Shown one piece after another: positions 27,316 through 34,939 of a DNA stretch of 34,939 nucleotides. How positions within the stretch are numbered: the stretch's first letter is position 1; every line of letters starts with the position of its first letter. Both the position numbers and the translations under genes were made by a program. The DNA is taken from the NCBI GenBank assembly GCA_003244245.1, contig QHBY01000123.1, forward strand, positions 1-34,939. Reading direction: 5' to 3'. The notes under the pieces were generated by a model. The model did no database searches. It was not told where the DNA came from and saw only the letters and a program-made list of their open reading frames with translations. This stretch comes from Pseudonocardiales bacterium. Lineage in GTDB: Bacteria; Actinomycetota; Actinomycetes; Mycobacteriales; Pseudonocardiaceae.

Positions 27316-28131
27316 ATGTCGGCGTGGATCTGTGTGACGTGCGGTGTTCAACAAACCGACACCGCCGAACCGCTGCCAGCATGCCCGATCTGCGAGGATG
27401 AACGTCAGTATGTCGGGTGGGACGGCCAGCGCTGGACGACCGCAACCGAGCTCGCCCGCCACCACACCAGTGACCTCCGGGAAGAGGAGACCGACCTGCT
27501 CGGGATCGGGACCTCCCCATCTTTCGCTATCGGGCAGCGAGCGCTACTCGTCTGCACCCCGCAGGGCAACGTGCTCTGGGACTGCGTCTCCCTACTCGAC
27601 GACACCGCATGCGAGGAGGTCACCCGCCGCGGGGGCATCGCGGCGATCTGCCTATCACATCCGCACTTCTACGCTGCGTGCGTGGAATGGGCGGACGCGT
27701 TCGATGCCCCTATCTTCATCCCCACCGCGGACCAGGACTGGATCCAGCGTCCCTCACCCCGGATCAAGCTATTTAACGCTGACGAGGTGGCGCCGGTGCC
27801 GAGCCTGACGTTGGCCCGCATCGGCGGCCATTTCGACGGTGCCGCGGTACTTCACTGGCCAGCGGGATCCGACGGCCAAGGCGCCCTGCTCACTGGCGAC
27901 ACCATTACCGTCGTGCAAGACCGCCAATGGGTGAGCTTCATGTGGAGCTACCCCAACCTCATCCCTCTCGACGCCGCCACGGTCATGGCCATCGCCAAAC
28001 GCGTGGAGGGCTACCGCTTCGACCGGGTCTACGGCGCCTGGTGGGGCCGGACTGTCGTCGAGGACGGCCCGGCCGCCATCCGCCGCTCGGCGCAACGCTA
28101 CGTCAACCACCTCAGCGGACCTCCATTCTGA
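27316..28131 (+). CDS. MBL-fold protein with N-terminal zinc ribbon
   Basis: This 271-residue protein begins with a rubredoxin-like or zinc-ribbon knuckle pair, Cys6-Cys9 and Cys23-Cys26 (CVTC and CPIC). A metallo-beta-lactamase-like domain follows. The metal motif is reduced: CLSHPHFYAACVEW keeps HxH but lacks the following Asp-His. IGGHFDGAAVLHW and LLTGDTI supply the later ligands. Hydrolase activity is therefore likely but altered. The GLCT-like ending YGAWWGRTVVEDG is family-typical in my recollection. It starts 8 bases after tetR and is thus probably co-regulated with the SRPBCC-amidohydrolase pair. Substrate unknown. Confidence 0.75.
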   Translation: MSAWICVTCGVQQTDTAEPLPACPICEDERQYVGWDGQRWTTATELARHHTSDLREEETDLLGIGTSPSFAIGQRALLVCTPQGNVLWDCVSLLDDTACEEVTRRGGIAAICLSHPHFYAACVEWADAFDAPIFIPTADQDWIQRPSPRIKLFNADEVAPVPSLTLARIGGHFDGAAVLHWPAGSDGQGALLTGDTITVVQDRQWVSFMWSYPNLIPLDAATVMAIAKRVEGYRFDRVYGAWWGRTVVEDGPAAIRRSAQRYVNHLSGPPF

Positions 28132-28164
28132 GCCGACGACACTTCGATCGCGGGCGCTCGCTAA

Positions 28165-28185
28165 GCGCGCACATGGTGTGCGTGC
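28165..28185 (+). terminator. Candidate hairpin terminator after the MBL gene
   Basis: GCGCGCACA and TGTGCGTGC form a 9-bp stem with one G-T pair and a 3-base loop (TGG), 33 bases after the MBL stop and 57 bases before plsC. No T-run follows, so it would be of the U-less actinobacterial kind. Confidence 0.45.
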
Positions 28186-28222
28186 AACCGCTACTTGAAT
28201 CACTGTGAGTGGTGGCCGTGCC

Positions 28223-28927
28223 ATGCTAGAAGCATCGATGCTCGCTGGAGGGGCCTTGATACAGCTGTTCGTCCGTTTCCTGCTGGTGCCGCTGGCTCGC
28301 TCGGTGTACCGACCTGTGGTACACGGAATCACCAACTTGCCCGAGCAGGGTGCGGTGATCCTCGCGCCCAACCACTGCGCCGCACTGGACACTGGAGTCA
28401 TCACCGTCGTGACGCCGCGGCAGGTCAAGTTCCTGGGCAAGGCGGAGTATTTCAACGGCAAAGGGATCCGTGGGCGACTGATGGGCAGCTTTCTCGGGGG
28501 GCTGGGGTACGTGCCGGTCGAACGCGGCAACGCCCGGGCCGGCCTGGCCGCGCTGGAGACCGCGCGCAGTGTGCTCGATGGGAAAGGCGTGTTCGCTATC
28601 TACCCTGAGGGCACGCGCTCGCTCGACGGCCGTCTGTACCGTGGGCACACCGGCGTGGCCGCGCTGGCGCTGGCTACCGGGGCGAAGGTCGTCCCGGTAG
28701 CACTCACCGGCACCGGGCGGCTCCAGCCGAAGGGCAAGCGCGTTCCCCGGCTGACCAAGATCACTGTCACCTTCGGCGAACCGCTCGACTTCTCGCGGTA
28801 TCAGGGTCTGGATTCACAGGTGATCCGCCGGTCGGTGACTGACGAGATCATGTATAGGCTGATGGAGCTCTCCGGCCAGGAGTACGTCGACTGCTACAAC
28901 AAGCGCCCGGGCCAGGACGTCGCGTAG
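28223..28927 (+). CDS. 1-acyl-sn-glycerol-3-phosphate acyltransferase (PlsC family)
   Basis: This enzyme transfers an acyl group to lysophosphatidate or a related acceptor at the membrane. The 234-residue product has a hydrophobic N-terminus (ALIQLFVRFLLVPLA), the catalytic NHxxxxD motif as NHCAALD, the acceptor-binding motif YPEGTRS, and GYVPVERGNARAG between them. All four acyltransferase blocks are visible. ATG 28223 has GGTGG seven bases upstream; GTG 28205 is the alternative. Its last 114 bases are overlapped on the other strand by the read-through end of the truncated phosphotransferase gene, which suggests that a deletion joined the two genes tail to tail. Confidence 0.88.
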   Translation: MLEASMLAGGALIQLFVRFLLVPLARSVYRPVVHGITNLPEQGAVILAPNHCAALDTGVITVVTPRQVKFLGKAEYFNGKGIRGRLMGSFLGGLGYVPVERGNARAGLAALETARSVLDGKGVFAIYPEGTRSLDGRLYRGHTGVAALALATGAKVVPVALTGTGRLQPKGKRVPRLTKITVTFGEPLDFSRYQGLDSQVIRRSVTDEIMYRLMELSGQEYVDCYNKRPGQDVA

Positions 28928-31222
28928 TGCCCTAGTGATCCCGCGTTTGCGGCGTAGCTCCCGTTGGTAGCCCTCGCGGCGCTGCGCGATGACAGCGCAC
29001 ATGTCGGTACCTGCGAGCGCGGCCCGAGCTTGCGTCAGGTCGAGGAAGAACACGTCCTCGGGCGTTGCCAGCATCCCCGCCTCAGCGAGCTCGGAACCGA
29101 CCGCAGCGAGCTGCTCCCGGACGTGCGCGAGTACGCGGACCAGGTAGTCCTTGTGCGTCTCCCGCATGCCGACCAGCTCCCGCACCCGCCCCAACGACAT
29201 GCGCACGACTGCAGCACGCAGCCGACTGTGGCGGCGCACTCGACTCACCAAACCCAACACAGCGGCCTCGGCGGCGCGCGTGCCTCGGGAGAACTGCACG
29301 TTCGGGGCGAGATCCGGATCCTCCAGCCGTAGGTAGTTGGCCAGCACACCCAGGACATAGGTCGGGTCGTCGGACCATCGCGGCATGCCGACGTCGATCT
29401 CGGCCACCGCCCGATGCCCGTGGCGCGCCAGGAAGCTCTCAAGGCCTTGTTGCAGCCGTGGCGGCAACTCGCGCCTGGTGTAGCGGTGCGCCAGCAGAGC
29501 GGGGATCGCTTCTCGCAACGCGCCGGCAGCCGCCGCGTCCGCGCGGATCCGCGTCGCCAGTGCCCACAGTTCCAGATCCATCTCGGTGGTGACGTTGTGC
29601 GGCAACCCACGCAGCACCTCGTCCCATTCACTGGGCTCAACGCGGTCACCAGCGAGCTTGCGGGCAAGTGCTCGGGCGAGGAATCCGGCACCGGCCACCG
29701 GAGTGACCGCTGGCATGATCGGGACAATCGTGGTGGCAAGCAGCCGCTGCGCGTGGTCCAACCGCTGCGTGGCGGTCACCCCCGTCGGCACGCTGAGTTG
29801 CGAACGCAGCCGCTGGCCGACGCGGTCCACCCGCCGACGTGCCGCAGCGGGCCGGAGTAGTGCCTGGCCGATCTGCAGCGGGACCCGGAAGCGCACGAGC
29901 ACGGCGAGTACCCTCTTGACGAACGGCCACGGTGACGTGTTTCGCACCGCGAGCCGGGGATCGCCGCACAGCCGCCGAAGCACCACCGCCGACCGAGCCT
30001 CCATCACGTCGAGTATCCGGGGCACCAGCGCCCGGCCGACCCGGCTACGCAGGACAGGCGTGATGTCGACGAACGGCCGCTGCCCAGCATCCGCACACAC
30101 CGCCGGCCCGGCCACCGGGTCGATGACCACAGAGCCGAACACCACTTCCGATATGCAGGATCCGATCAGCCGGAACGCCGCGATGCCCATCGGCGTCACG
30201 GGGCGGGTCAGCCCCTGCGCGAGGCTCACGCAGAAGTAGACGTGCAAATCACTGTCCGGGCGGGCCGGCAGCGGGTACAACGTGGTGATCGGCCGCGCCT
30301 GAGTGAGCCACAGCGCTCCGGCAGCGTCCACCGCCCACTCGATGTCCTGCGGGGCGCCGTAGTGCGCTTGGACGCGCTGCCCCAATGCGGTGAGATCACG
30401 AATTTGCCCATCGCTGAGGCAGGGCTGCTCAGGGTGCGCGGTCCTGGCAATGCGCTCGGTGCCGCCACCGGGCAGGGCGCGGATGACGAGCCGCTTGTCG
30501 CCCAACCTGCGCTCCAGGAGCGCGCCAGTAGCGTCGACGACGAAATGGTCGGGATTGACCGCACCAGACACCACCGCCTCGCCAAGACCAGGGCTGGCGT
30601 CGATGACTGTGTGCCCGCGGTGACCAGTCACCGGATTGGCGGTGAACAGTACCCCTGCCACCTGCGCCTGGACCATCTGCTGAACGACCACTGCGAGCCG
30701 CACGGTGGCGTGATCGATACCGTTGGTCGTCCGGTAGCTGACCGCCCGGTCGGTCCATAGCGACGCCCAGCACCGGCGCATCGCGTCGAGCACGGCGGCC
30801 GCGCCGACGATGTTGAGGAAGGTGTCCTGCTGCCCGGCGAAACTCGCCCAAGGTAGGTCTTCGGCGGTCGCCGATGACCGCACAGCCACCGGCACACTGT
30901 CGCCGAGGGTGCGATAGGCGCGATCCACCGCCTCGACGACGCCGGCGGGCACTGGCGACGCAAGGATTGCAGCGCGCGCTCGCTCGGCTCGCGTGTCGGA
31001 CGGCGCCGCGTCCGGCGCCCCGGAGCCGAAGACGTGCGCAGCGACCTGCTGGTATGCCCCCGTGGTGATACAGAACCCAGCCGGCACCGGAAACCCGGCG
31101 CGGATGAGCTCACCAAGGTTCGCCGCCTTGCCCCCTACCACCGGCAGCAGCTGCGCATTGACGGTACCGAGATCGAGGACGAGTTCTCGGTCAACGACAC
31201 CAGGGCGCGGGACTGTGGTCAT
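28814..31222 (-). CDS. PEP-synthase/rifampin-phosphotransferase-like protein lacking the phosphohistidine domain
   Basis: Residues 1 to about 320 form the PPDK/PEP-synthase ATP-binding domain: VGGKAANLGELIRAGFPVPAGF, VRSSATAEDLPWASFAGQQD, GVLFTANPVTGHRG, QDIEWAVDAAGALWLTQARP. Residues 330 to about 755 match the central substrate domain of rifampin phosphotransferase and related proteins, ending with VFFLDL and QRREGYQRELRRKRG. The swivelling C-terminal domain, whose active-site His lies in a GGxxSHG motif, is absent. From about 28945 the frame reads 45 codons, much of it antisense to plsC, before stopping. Without that His, phosphoryl transfer from ATP to a substrate should fail, so the gene is probably inactive or its product works differently. 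A MerR gene lies 70 bases upstream. Confidence 0.8.
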   Translation of the reverse strand: MTTVPRPGVVDRELVLDLGTVNAQLLPVVGGKAANLGELIRAGFPVPAGFCITTGAYQQVAAHVFGSGAPDAAPSDTRAERARAAILASPVPAGVVEAVDRAYRTLGDSVPVAVRSSATAEDLPWASFAGQQDTFLNIVGAAAVLDAMRRCWASLWTDRAVSYRTTNGIDHATVRLAVVVQQMVQAQVAGVLFTANPVTGHRGHTVIDASPGLGEAVVSGAVNPDHFVVDATGALLERRLGDKRLVIRALPGGGTERIARTAHPEQPCLSDGQIRDLTALGQRVQAHYGAPQDIEWAVDAAGALWLTQARPITTLYPLPARPDSDLHVYFCVSLAQGLTRPVTPMGIAAFRLIGSCISEVVFGSVVIDPVAGPAVCADAGQRPFVDITPVLRSRVGRALVPRILDVMEARSAVVLRRLCGDPRLAVRNTSPWPFVKRVLAVLVRFRVPLQIGQALLRPAAARRRVDRVGQRLRSQLSVPTGVTATQRLDHAQRLLATTIVPIMPAVTPVAGAGFLARALARKLAGDRVEPSEWDEVLRGLPHNVTTEMDLELWALATRIRADAAAAGALREAIPALLAHRYTRRELPPRLQQGLESFLARHGHRAVAEIDVGMPRWSDDPTYVLGVLANYLRLEDPDLAPNVQFSRGTRAAEAAVLGLVSRVRRHSRLRAAVVRMSLGRVRELVGMRETHKDYLVRVLAHVREQLAAVGSELAEAGMLATPEDVFFLDLTQARAALAGTDMCAVIAQRREGYQRELRRKRGITRALRDVLARALVVAVDVLLAGELHQPIHDLVSHRPADHL

Positions 31223-31292
31223 GGCCGACCGTAACGCCGGTAGTACCTCAACTCAACGCTCGATGAAACATCCGTCACCCAAGGGCTGGCGA

Positions 31293-31715
31293 TCAGGTGT
31301 GCTCAGCAACTACTTGATCGACTGCTGTCCCGTCGACGAGCCGGTCCAGAGTCGCGATCTTCGTGGCGCATTCGCGGGCGGGGTGGTTGGTCGGGCAATT
31401 CAGCGCGTGGGTCAGGAAGGTCTGCGCTGCCTGCGCCTGCGCGATCACCTGATCCAGCTCGGCGATCTGTTGACGCACGGTCTGGCGCCACTGCGGGCCG
31501 GGAGCGTCGAGGACGGCGGCGGCGGTGTCCAGTGGCAGCCCCAGCCGCTGAGCGATCTTGATGAACGCGAGGCGACGAAACTCCTCGGGTCCGTACATCC
31601 GTCGTCCGGCCTGCCGCTCAGGCGGGGACACCAACCCGCGTTCGTCGTAGGAACGCAGCGCCGATGGGCTCAGTCCGAGCCGATCCGCGGCTTGGCCGAT
31701 CGGGATGAGGTTCAT
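31293..31715 (-). CDS. MerR-family transcriptional regulator
   Basis: The N-terminal MerR DNA-binding domain is IPIGQAADRLGLSPSALRSY, then DERGLVSPPERQAGRRMY, about residues 4-43. A dimerisation helix and a C-terminal segment with two cysteines (LNCPTNHPARECATK) follow. The cysteines could bind metal or sense redox state. The 140-residue length is typical. Met at 31715 is the start that begins the fold. No ribosome site is seen, so it may be leaderless. It diverges from a methyltransferase gene, with a TTCGA-N6-TCGAA repeat between them, and lies upstream of the truncated phosphotransferase gene in the same direction. Confidence 0.88.
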   Translation of the reverse strand: MNLIPIGQAADRLGLSPSALRSYDERGLVSPPERQAGRRMYGPEEFRRLAFIKIAQRLGLPLDTAAAVLDAPGPQWRQTVRQQIAELDQVIAQAQAAQTFLTHALNCPTNHPARECATKIATLDRLVDGTAVDQVVAEHT

Positions 31716-31728
31716 GATTTCATTTGAC

Positions 31729-31744
31729 TTCGACCCAGCTCGAA
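31729..31744. promoter_or_regulatory. Inverted repeat, candidate MerR operator
   Basis: TTCGA and TCGAA flank a 6-base centre in the 45-base gap between the MerR and methyltransferase starts. MerR proteins bind such dyads within their promoters. The arms are short, so the assignment is tentative. Confidence 0.4.
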
Positions 31745-31760
31745 CCCGCAAGGTGGACCC

Positions 31761-32369
31761 ATGACTGCTGATGTCGTCAACCACCACGCCGACCATCCGG
31801 GCTTCGCCGGGGTGACGGGACTGTTGGTCGGGCTCATCATGAGCCTCGCGGGCGGCGCCGTCGCCCGCCTCGCCGCCGACCTGGTCTCGGTAGCGGATGC
31901 CGACCGTGTTGTCGACGTCGGTTGCGGCCCAGGCACCGCCGTCAGAGAGGCCGCTCGCCGTGGGGCGCGGGTGATCGGCGTGGATCCGGCACCCGTGATG
32001 CTCCGGCTCGCTCGGACGTTGACTCCCAACCGTCCTGCCATCACCTGGGCCGAGGGTGCCGCCGAAGATTTACGGCAGCCGGACGCATCGGTGACGGTGG
32101 TGTGGTCGCTGGCAACCGTTCACCACTGGAGAGACGTCACCGCGGGACTCGCCGAGATCAAGCGAGTGCTCGCCCCAGGCGGACGGTTCCTCGCGATCGA
32201 GCGCCGGGTCTGTTCCGGCGCCACCGGGCTCGCCAGCCATGGATGGACAGCACAACAGGCCGAGTCCTTCGCGGCTCAGTGCCTGGCGGCCGGCTTCACA
32301 GACGTCCGGGTCGAGAACCACACGCCCGGCCGGCGTGCCCTTGCGGTCGTCCGGGCCGTACGACCATGA
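31761..32369 (+). CDS. Class I SAM-dependent methyltransferase
   Basis: A 202-residue Rossmann-fold methyltransferase. The SAM-binding motif I is VVDVGCGPGTAVREAARRGA (from about residue 50), followed by the acidic residue in VIGVDPAP. Motif post-II/III is VTVVWSLATVHHW, and LAEIKRVLAPGGRFLAIER is motif III. It looks like the UbiE/Methyltransf_11 type. The acceptor is unknown. An AAGGTGG site lies 5 bases before the ATG. It is divergent from the MerR gene and is likely its target. It ends 15 bases from the convergent glycosyltransferase gene. Confidence 0.88.
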   Translation: MTADVVNHHADHPGFAGVTGLLVGLIMSLAGGAVARLAADLVSVADADRVVDVGCGPGTAVREAARRGARVIGVDPAPVMLRLARTLTPNRPAITWAEGAAEDLRQPDASVTVVWSLATVHHWRDVTAGLAEIKRVLAPGGRFLAIERRVCSGATGLASHGWTAQQAESFAAQCLAAGFTDVRVENHTPGRRALAVVRAVRP

Positions 32370-32384
32370 GCAGCGGGTCGTCGC

Positions 32385-33041
32385 TCATCGGATGTGTGGC
32401 CCTCCCCACTTCGCCACGAATTGCTGCCGGTCCACCTCGGCCCACTCGGCGCAGTCACCGGTCAGCGGCCGGCCGGGGCCGTGCTCAAAAGTCAGGCCCC
32501 GCACCAGACCCGTTCCAGCGGCCTTGCGGTGCTGCCATTCGAAGTCGTCGTCGGCGAAGCACCAGCGGAACTGCTCGTCGAAGCGCAGCCCGAGTTCGCC
32601 GGCTACGAGCCTGCACAGGCCGGGGATGCGATGCTCCGTCGTCCACGGGTCCAGGTCGTACCGGGTCTCGACCGCGCTGGTGACCACGCCGTGCCAGTCG
32701 GCGCCGACCATCGCGAGATTGTAGTTGCGCAGCACCATCCGCAGCTGCGCCAGCGTCGACCATTCGATGCGCACGTCGGACTCCATGCACAGCACCTCGT
32801 AGGGGCCCGGTTCGTGGTGCTGCTCGATCCAGTCCAGGCCGGTGTTCCACCAGCGGGAGATGTTGACCTCCGGTTCGGGCGACAGCAGCACGGTCACCCC
32901 CGGTAGCTCGTCCTGTTCGATCGGCTCAGGGAGGGTCGTGACCACCACAGTCCGATCCACCGGGTGGCTCAGGTGCGCCAGAGACCTCGTGAAATCACTG
33001 AAGCCGGGACGGTGGCACGGGGTCAGTACCCAGGTGTTCAT
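32385..33041 (-). CDS. Glycosyltransferase-like protein similar to actinophage enzymes
   Basis: This 218-residue soluble protein has the look of a short GT-A glycosyltransferase: the start NTWVLTPCHRPGFSDF, the segment NISRWWNTGLDWIE, an acidic ESDVRI that may be the DxD-type site, and the late FADDDFEWQHRKAAGTGL. Proteins of this pattern are, from memory, common in actinobacteriophage genomes and scattered in actinobacterial chromosomes. Donor and acceptor are unknown. Met at 33041 is preceded by GGAG at 5-6 bases and begins the fold. The frame to 33122 is thus not used. It is divergent from the glutamyl-tRNA synthetase gene. Confidence 0.65.
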   Translation of the reverse strand: MNTWVLTPCHRPGFSDFTRSLAHLSHPVDRTVVVTTLPEPIEQDELPGVTVLLSPEPEVNISRWWNTGLDWIEQHHEPGPYEVLCMESDVRIEWSTLAQLRMVLRNYNLAMVGADWHGVVTSAVETRYDLDPWTTEHRIPGLCRLVAGELGLRFDEQFRWCFADDDFEWQHRKAAGTGLVRGLTFEHGPGRPLTGDCAEWAEVDRQQFVAKWGGPHIR

Positions 33042-33251
33042 GCTGTCTCCAGGAAGCAGGCCTTGATCATGGTCGGCGACAGCGAGCGGGTGCGGCACGG
33101 GAACCCACGCTCGGCGAGTCACTGATTGGTCAACGCCCTCCGCCCGCAGTAGTCACGCGCCGCCCAGTCGACAGCGCCTTGGTAGCCTTGCCCATCTGCA
33201 CGATACCCATTCCATGATCGGGTTCGGCCCGGAAGTGAGACTTACGTACCG

Positions 33252-34904
33252 ATGCTGGCCCGCGTGGTGATCGACGCCCTGTTCCCGGCGGACCTGCCCG
33301 AACCCGCCCATTGGGAACAGCAGTACCCACTGCGGCAGCTCCCCGAGAGCGCTCAGGTCACCCGGTTCGGCCCCTCCCCGACCGGGTTCGTGCATATCGG
33401 CGGCATTTACGTGGCCACCATCGATCGTGACATCGCGGCGCACTCCGGGGGCGTCTACCTGGTGCGGGTGGAGGACACCGACCAGTCCCGTGGCGTCGAA
33501 GGCGCCCTGGCCCAGTTCACCCGCGCGTTCGACTACTTCGGTATCCCGTCCGACGAGGACGACGGGCACGGCGGCTACGGCCCCTACCACCAGTCCGCCC
33601 GCGAACACATCTACCTCAGCTATGTGCGGGAACTGCTGCGCCATGGCAAGGCCTACCTGTGCTTCGCCACCAAGAACGAACTCGCCGACATCACCGCTCG
33701 CCAGCAAGCCGCGAAGATTCCCACCGGCTACTACGGATCTTGGGCGATCTGGCGGGACGCCGATCCCGCCGCTGTGCAGGCCAAGCTCGCCGAAGGCGTC
33801 CCATACGTGGTGCGCTTCCGTGCCCCCGACAACACCGCAGGTCAGCGGGTTCGCTTCACCGACGTGATCCGAGGCGAGTTGGAGCATGAAGCCAATCGCA
33901 ACGACACGGTCATCCTGAAGTCTTCCGACCAGACACCTCGGCTACCGACCTACCACTTCGCGCACGCGGTGGATGACCACCTGATGCGAGTCACGCTTGT
34001 GATCCGGGGCGAGGAGTGGATTTCCTCGGTGCCGCTACATCTGCAGCTATTCGATGGCCTGGGCTTCGAACCGGTCAGCTACGCGCACATTGCACCGCTG
34101 ATGAAACAGATAGCCGGCGGGAAACGCAAACTGTCCAAGCGTACAGACCCCGAAGCCAGCGTCGACTTCTACATCGAAGCCGGCTATCCCGCCGAGGCCG
34201 TCCTCTACTATCTGCGGGGCCTGGCCAACGGGCGGCTCGCCGAACTTCCGCTCGACAAGGCACTCGCTACTCCCCTACGGCTGGACCAGTGCGGCGTCGC
34301 TGGCCCGCTGGTGGACCTGGTCAAGCTAGAAGACATCAGCGCCGACCACATCGCCACCCTGCCCGGACACCAAATCCTCGCCGCCGTCCGCACCTGGGCA
34401 GCGCAATTCGATCCCGAGCTGGTCACCGTCCTGGACGCCGAGCACGACCTCGCCCTGCGCGCCCTCACCGTGGAACGCGATGGTGTCGACAATCCCCGCA
34501 AGGACCTGCGCAAGTGGTCGGACTTCCGGGGAGCCTACGGATTCTTCTTCCCGCAACTGTTCGCCCTTGTGTCCGGACCGACGGATGAACGTCTCATCCC
34601 GCTCGGTGTGGACATCACCATCACCGCGAGCTTCGCCCAGGACTTCACCGACGGTTACCGGCACCTGGACGATCCCCAAGAATGGTTCAACCAGATCCGC
34701 GAGCTTGCCGCAAAACACGGCTTCGCGCCTAACGCCAAGGAATACAAGAAAAACCCCGACACCTACTCCGGCTCGATCCGCGAAGCATCCCAACTCATCC
34801 GCATAGCCCTCACCGGTTCTACCCGCAGCCCCGACCTACACGCCATAACCCAAGCACTCGGCGCTCCAGAAGTGCTCGGCCGATTGCGCGCGCTAGCCGG
34901 CTGA
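33252..34904 (+). CDS. gltX: Glutamate--tRNA ligase, unusual second-type
   Basis: This enzyme charges tRNA with glutamate. The 550-residue protein has the class I signatures: PSPTGFVHIGG (HIGH-type motif, residues 48-51) with VRVEDTDQSRGVEGA, RGEEWISSVPLHLQLF, and KLSKR at 293-297 in place of KMSKS. The C-terminal anticodon-binding part is all helical. It is longer, with an extended N-terminus (about 37 residues) before the fold, than the roughly 480-residue housekeeping enzyme of actinobacteria. It resembles the longer forms I recall from clostridia and from some actinobacterial accessory loci. The gene stands alone beside a phage-like glycosyltransferase, and the 210-base upstream gap shows no T-box I can recognise. 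Confidence 0.85.
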   Translation: MLARVVIDALFPADLPEPAHWEQQYPLRQLPESAQVTRFGPSPTGFVHIGGIYVATIDRDIAAHSGGVYLVRVEDTDQSRGVEGALAQFTRAFDYFGIPSDEDDGHGGYGPYHQSAREHIYLSYVRELLRHGKAYLCFATKNELADITARQQAAKIPTGYYGSWAIWRDADPAAVQAKLAEGVPYVVRFRAPDNTAGQRVRFTDVIRGELEHEANRNDTVILKSSDQTPRLPTYHFAHAVDDHLMRVTLVIRGEEWISSVPLHLQLFDGLGFEPVSYAHIAPLMKQIAGGKRKLSKRTDPEASVDFYIEAGYPAEAVLYYLRGLANGRLAELPLDKALATPLRLDQCGVAGPLVDLVKLEDISADHIATLPGHQILAAVRTWAAQFDPELVTVLDAEHDLALRALTVERDGVDNPRKDLRKWSDFRGAYGFFFPQLFALVSGPTDERLIPLGVDITITASFAQDFTDGYRHLDDPQEWFNQIRELAAKHGFAPNAKEYKKNPDTYSGSIREASQLIRIALTGSTRSPDLHAITQALGAPEVLGRLRALAG

Positions 34905-34939
34905 CACCGCACCGCCCGCCTAGATGGTTGATTCCGTGA

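Noticed and set aside
33042-33251. T-box or other riboswitch upstream of gltX
   Set aside because: I looked for a T-box consensus and for a specifier stem followed by a terminator/antiterminator pair and saw neither.

Overview
This window comes from a high-GC actinobacterial chromosome. The GC-rich third codon positions, frequent GTG starts, overlapping start/stop junctions and gene content fit an actinomycete, probably of the Pseudonocardiales/Mycobacteriales type. Gene neighbours recall Mycobacterium and Streptomyces blocks: an Sdh1-type succinate dehydrogenase, DUF3046-recA-recX, lhr, and the metF-like / polyprenyl synthase / MptA block. Family assignments rest on reading the translations; no database search was run.

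Positions 1-9572: an sdhC-sdhA-sdhB operon on the minus strand (sdhB cut by the window edge) diverges from a LysR regulator. The regulator overlaps recX convergently. recA carries a complete 437-residue intein with a LAGLIDADG endonuclease at the same site as the M. tuberculosis RecA intein. The recA promoter region holds an SOS box and two DnaA-box-like 9-mers. DUF3046, a possible 40-residue membrane peptide and a metallo-beta-lactamase/Rieske fusion protein follow.

Positions 9695-17866: a branched-chain amino acid dehydrogenase, an orphan VapB-like antitoxin whose frame runs into lhr, and the large helicase Lhr. A mycothiol-dependent isomerase-family protein is translationally coupled to a HEPN-domain protein. 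A perfect SOS palindrome lies between the HEPN gene and a divergent GNAT gene.

Positions 17936-24201: metF diverges from a carotenoid/isoprenoid run: polyprenyl (GGPP-type) synthase, phytoene desaturase, an MptA-type mannosyltransferase and phytoene synthase. The last three overlap by a few bases and are probably co-transcribed. Together they could make an acyclic C40 carotenoid; the mannosyltransferase in the middle is probably for lipoglycan synthesis.

Positions 24202-34939 look like accessory DNA. There is a broken uracil-DNA-glycosylase-like fragment and a non-coding stretch with strong hairpins. A four-gene module follows (amidohydrolase and SRPBCC protein against TetR and a zinc-ribbon MBL protein) around a palindromic operator. 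Then come a PlsC acyltransferase, a rifampin-phosphotransferase-like protein lacking its phosphohistidine domain, a MerR/methyltransferase pair, a phage-like glycosyltransferase, and a probably supernumerary glutamyl-tRNA synthetase of unusual type.
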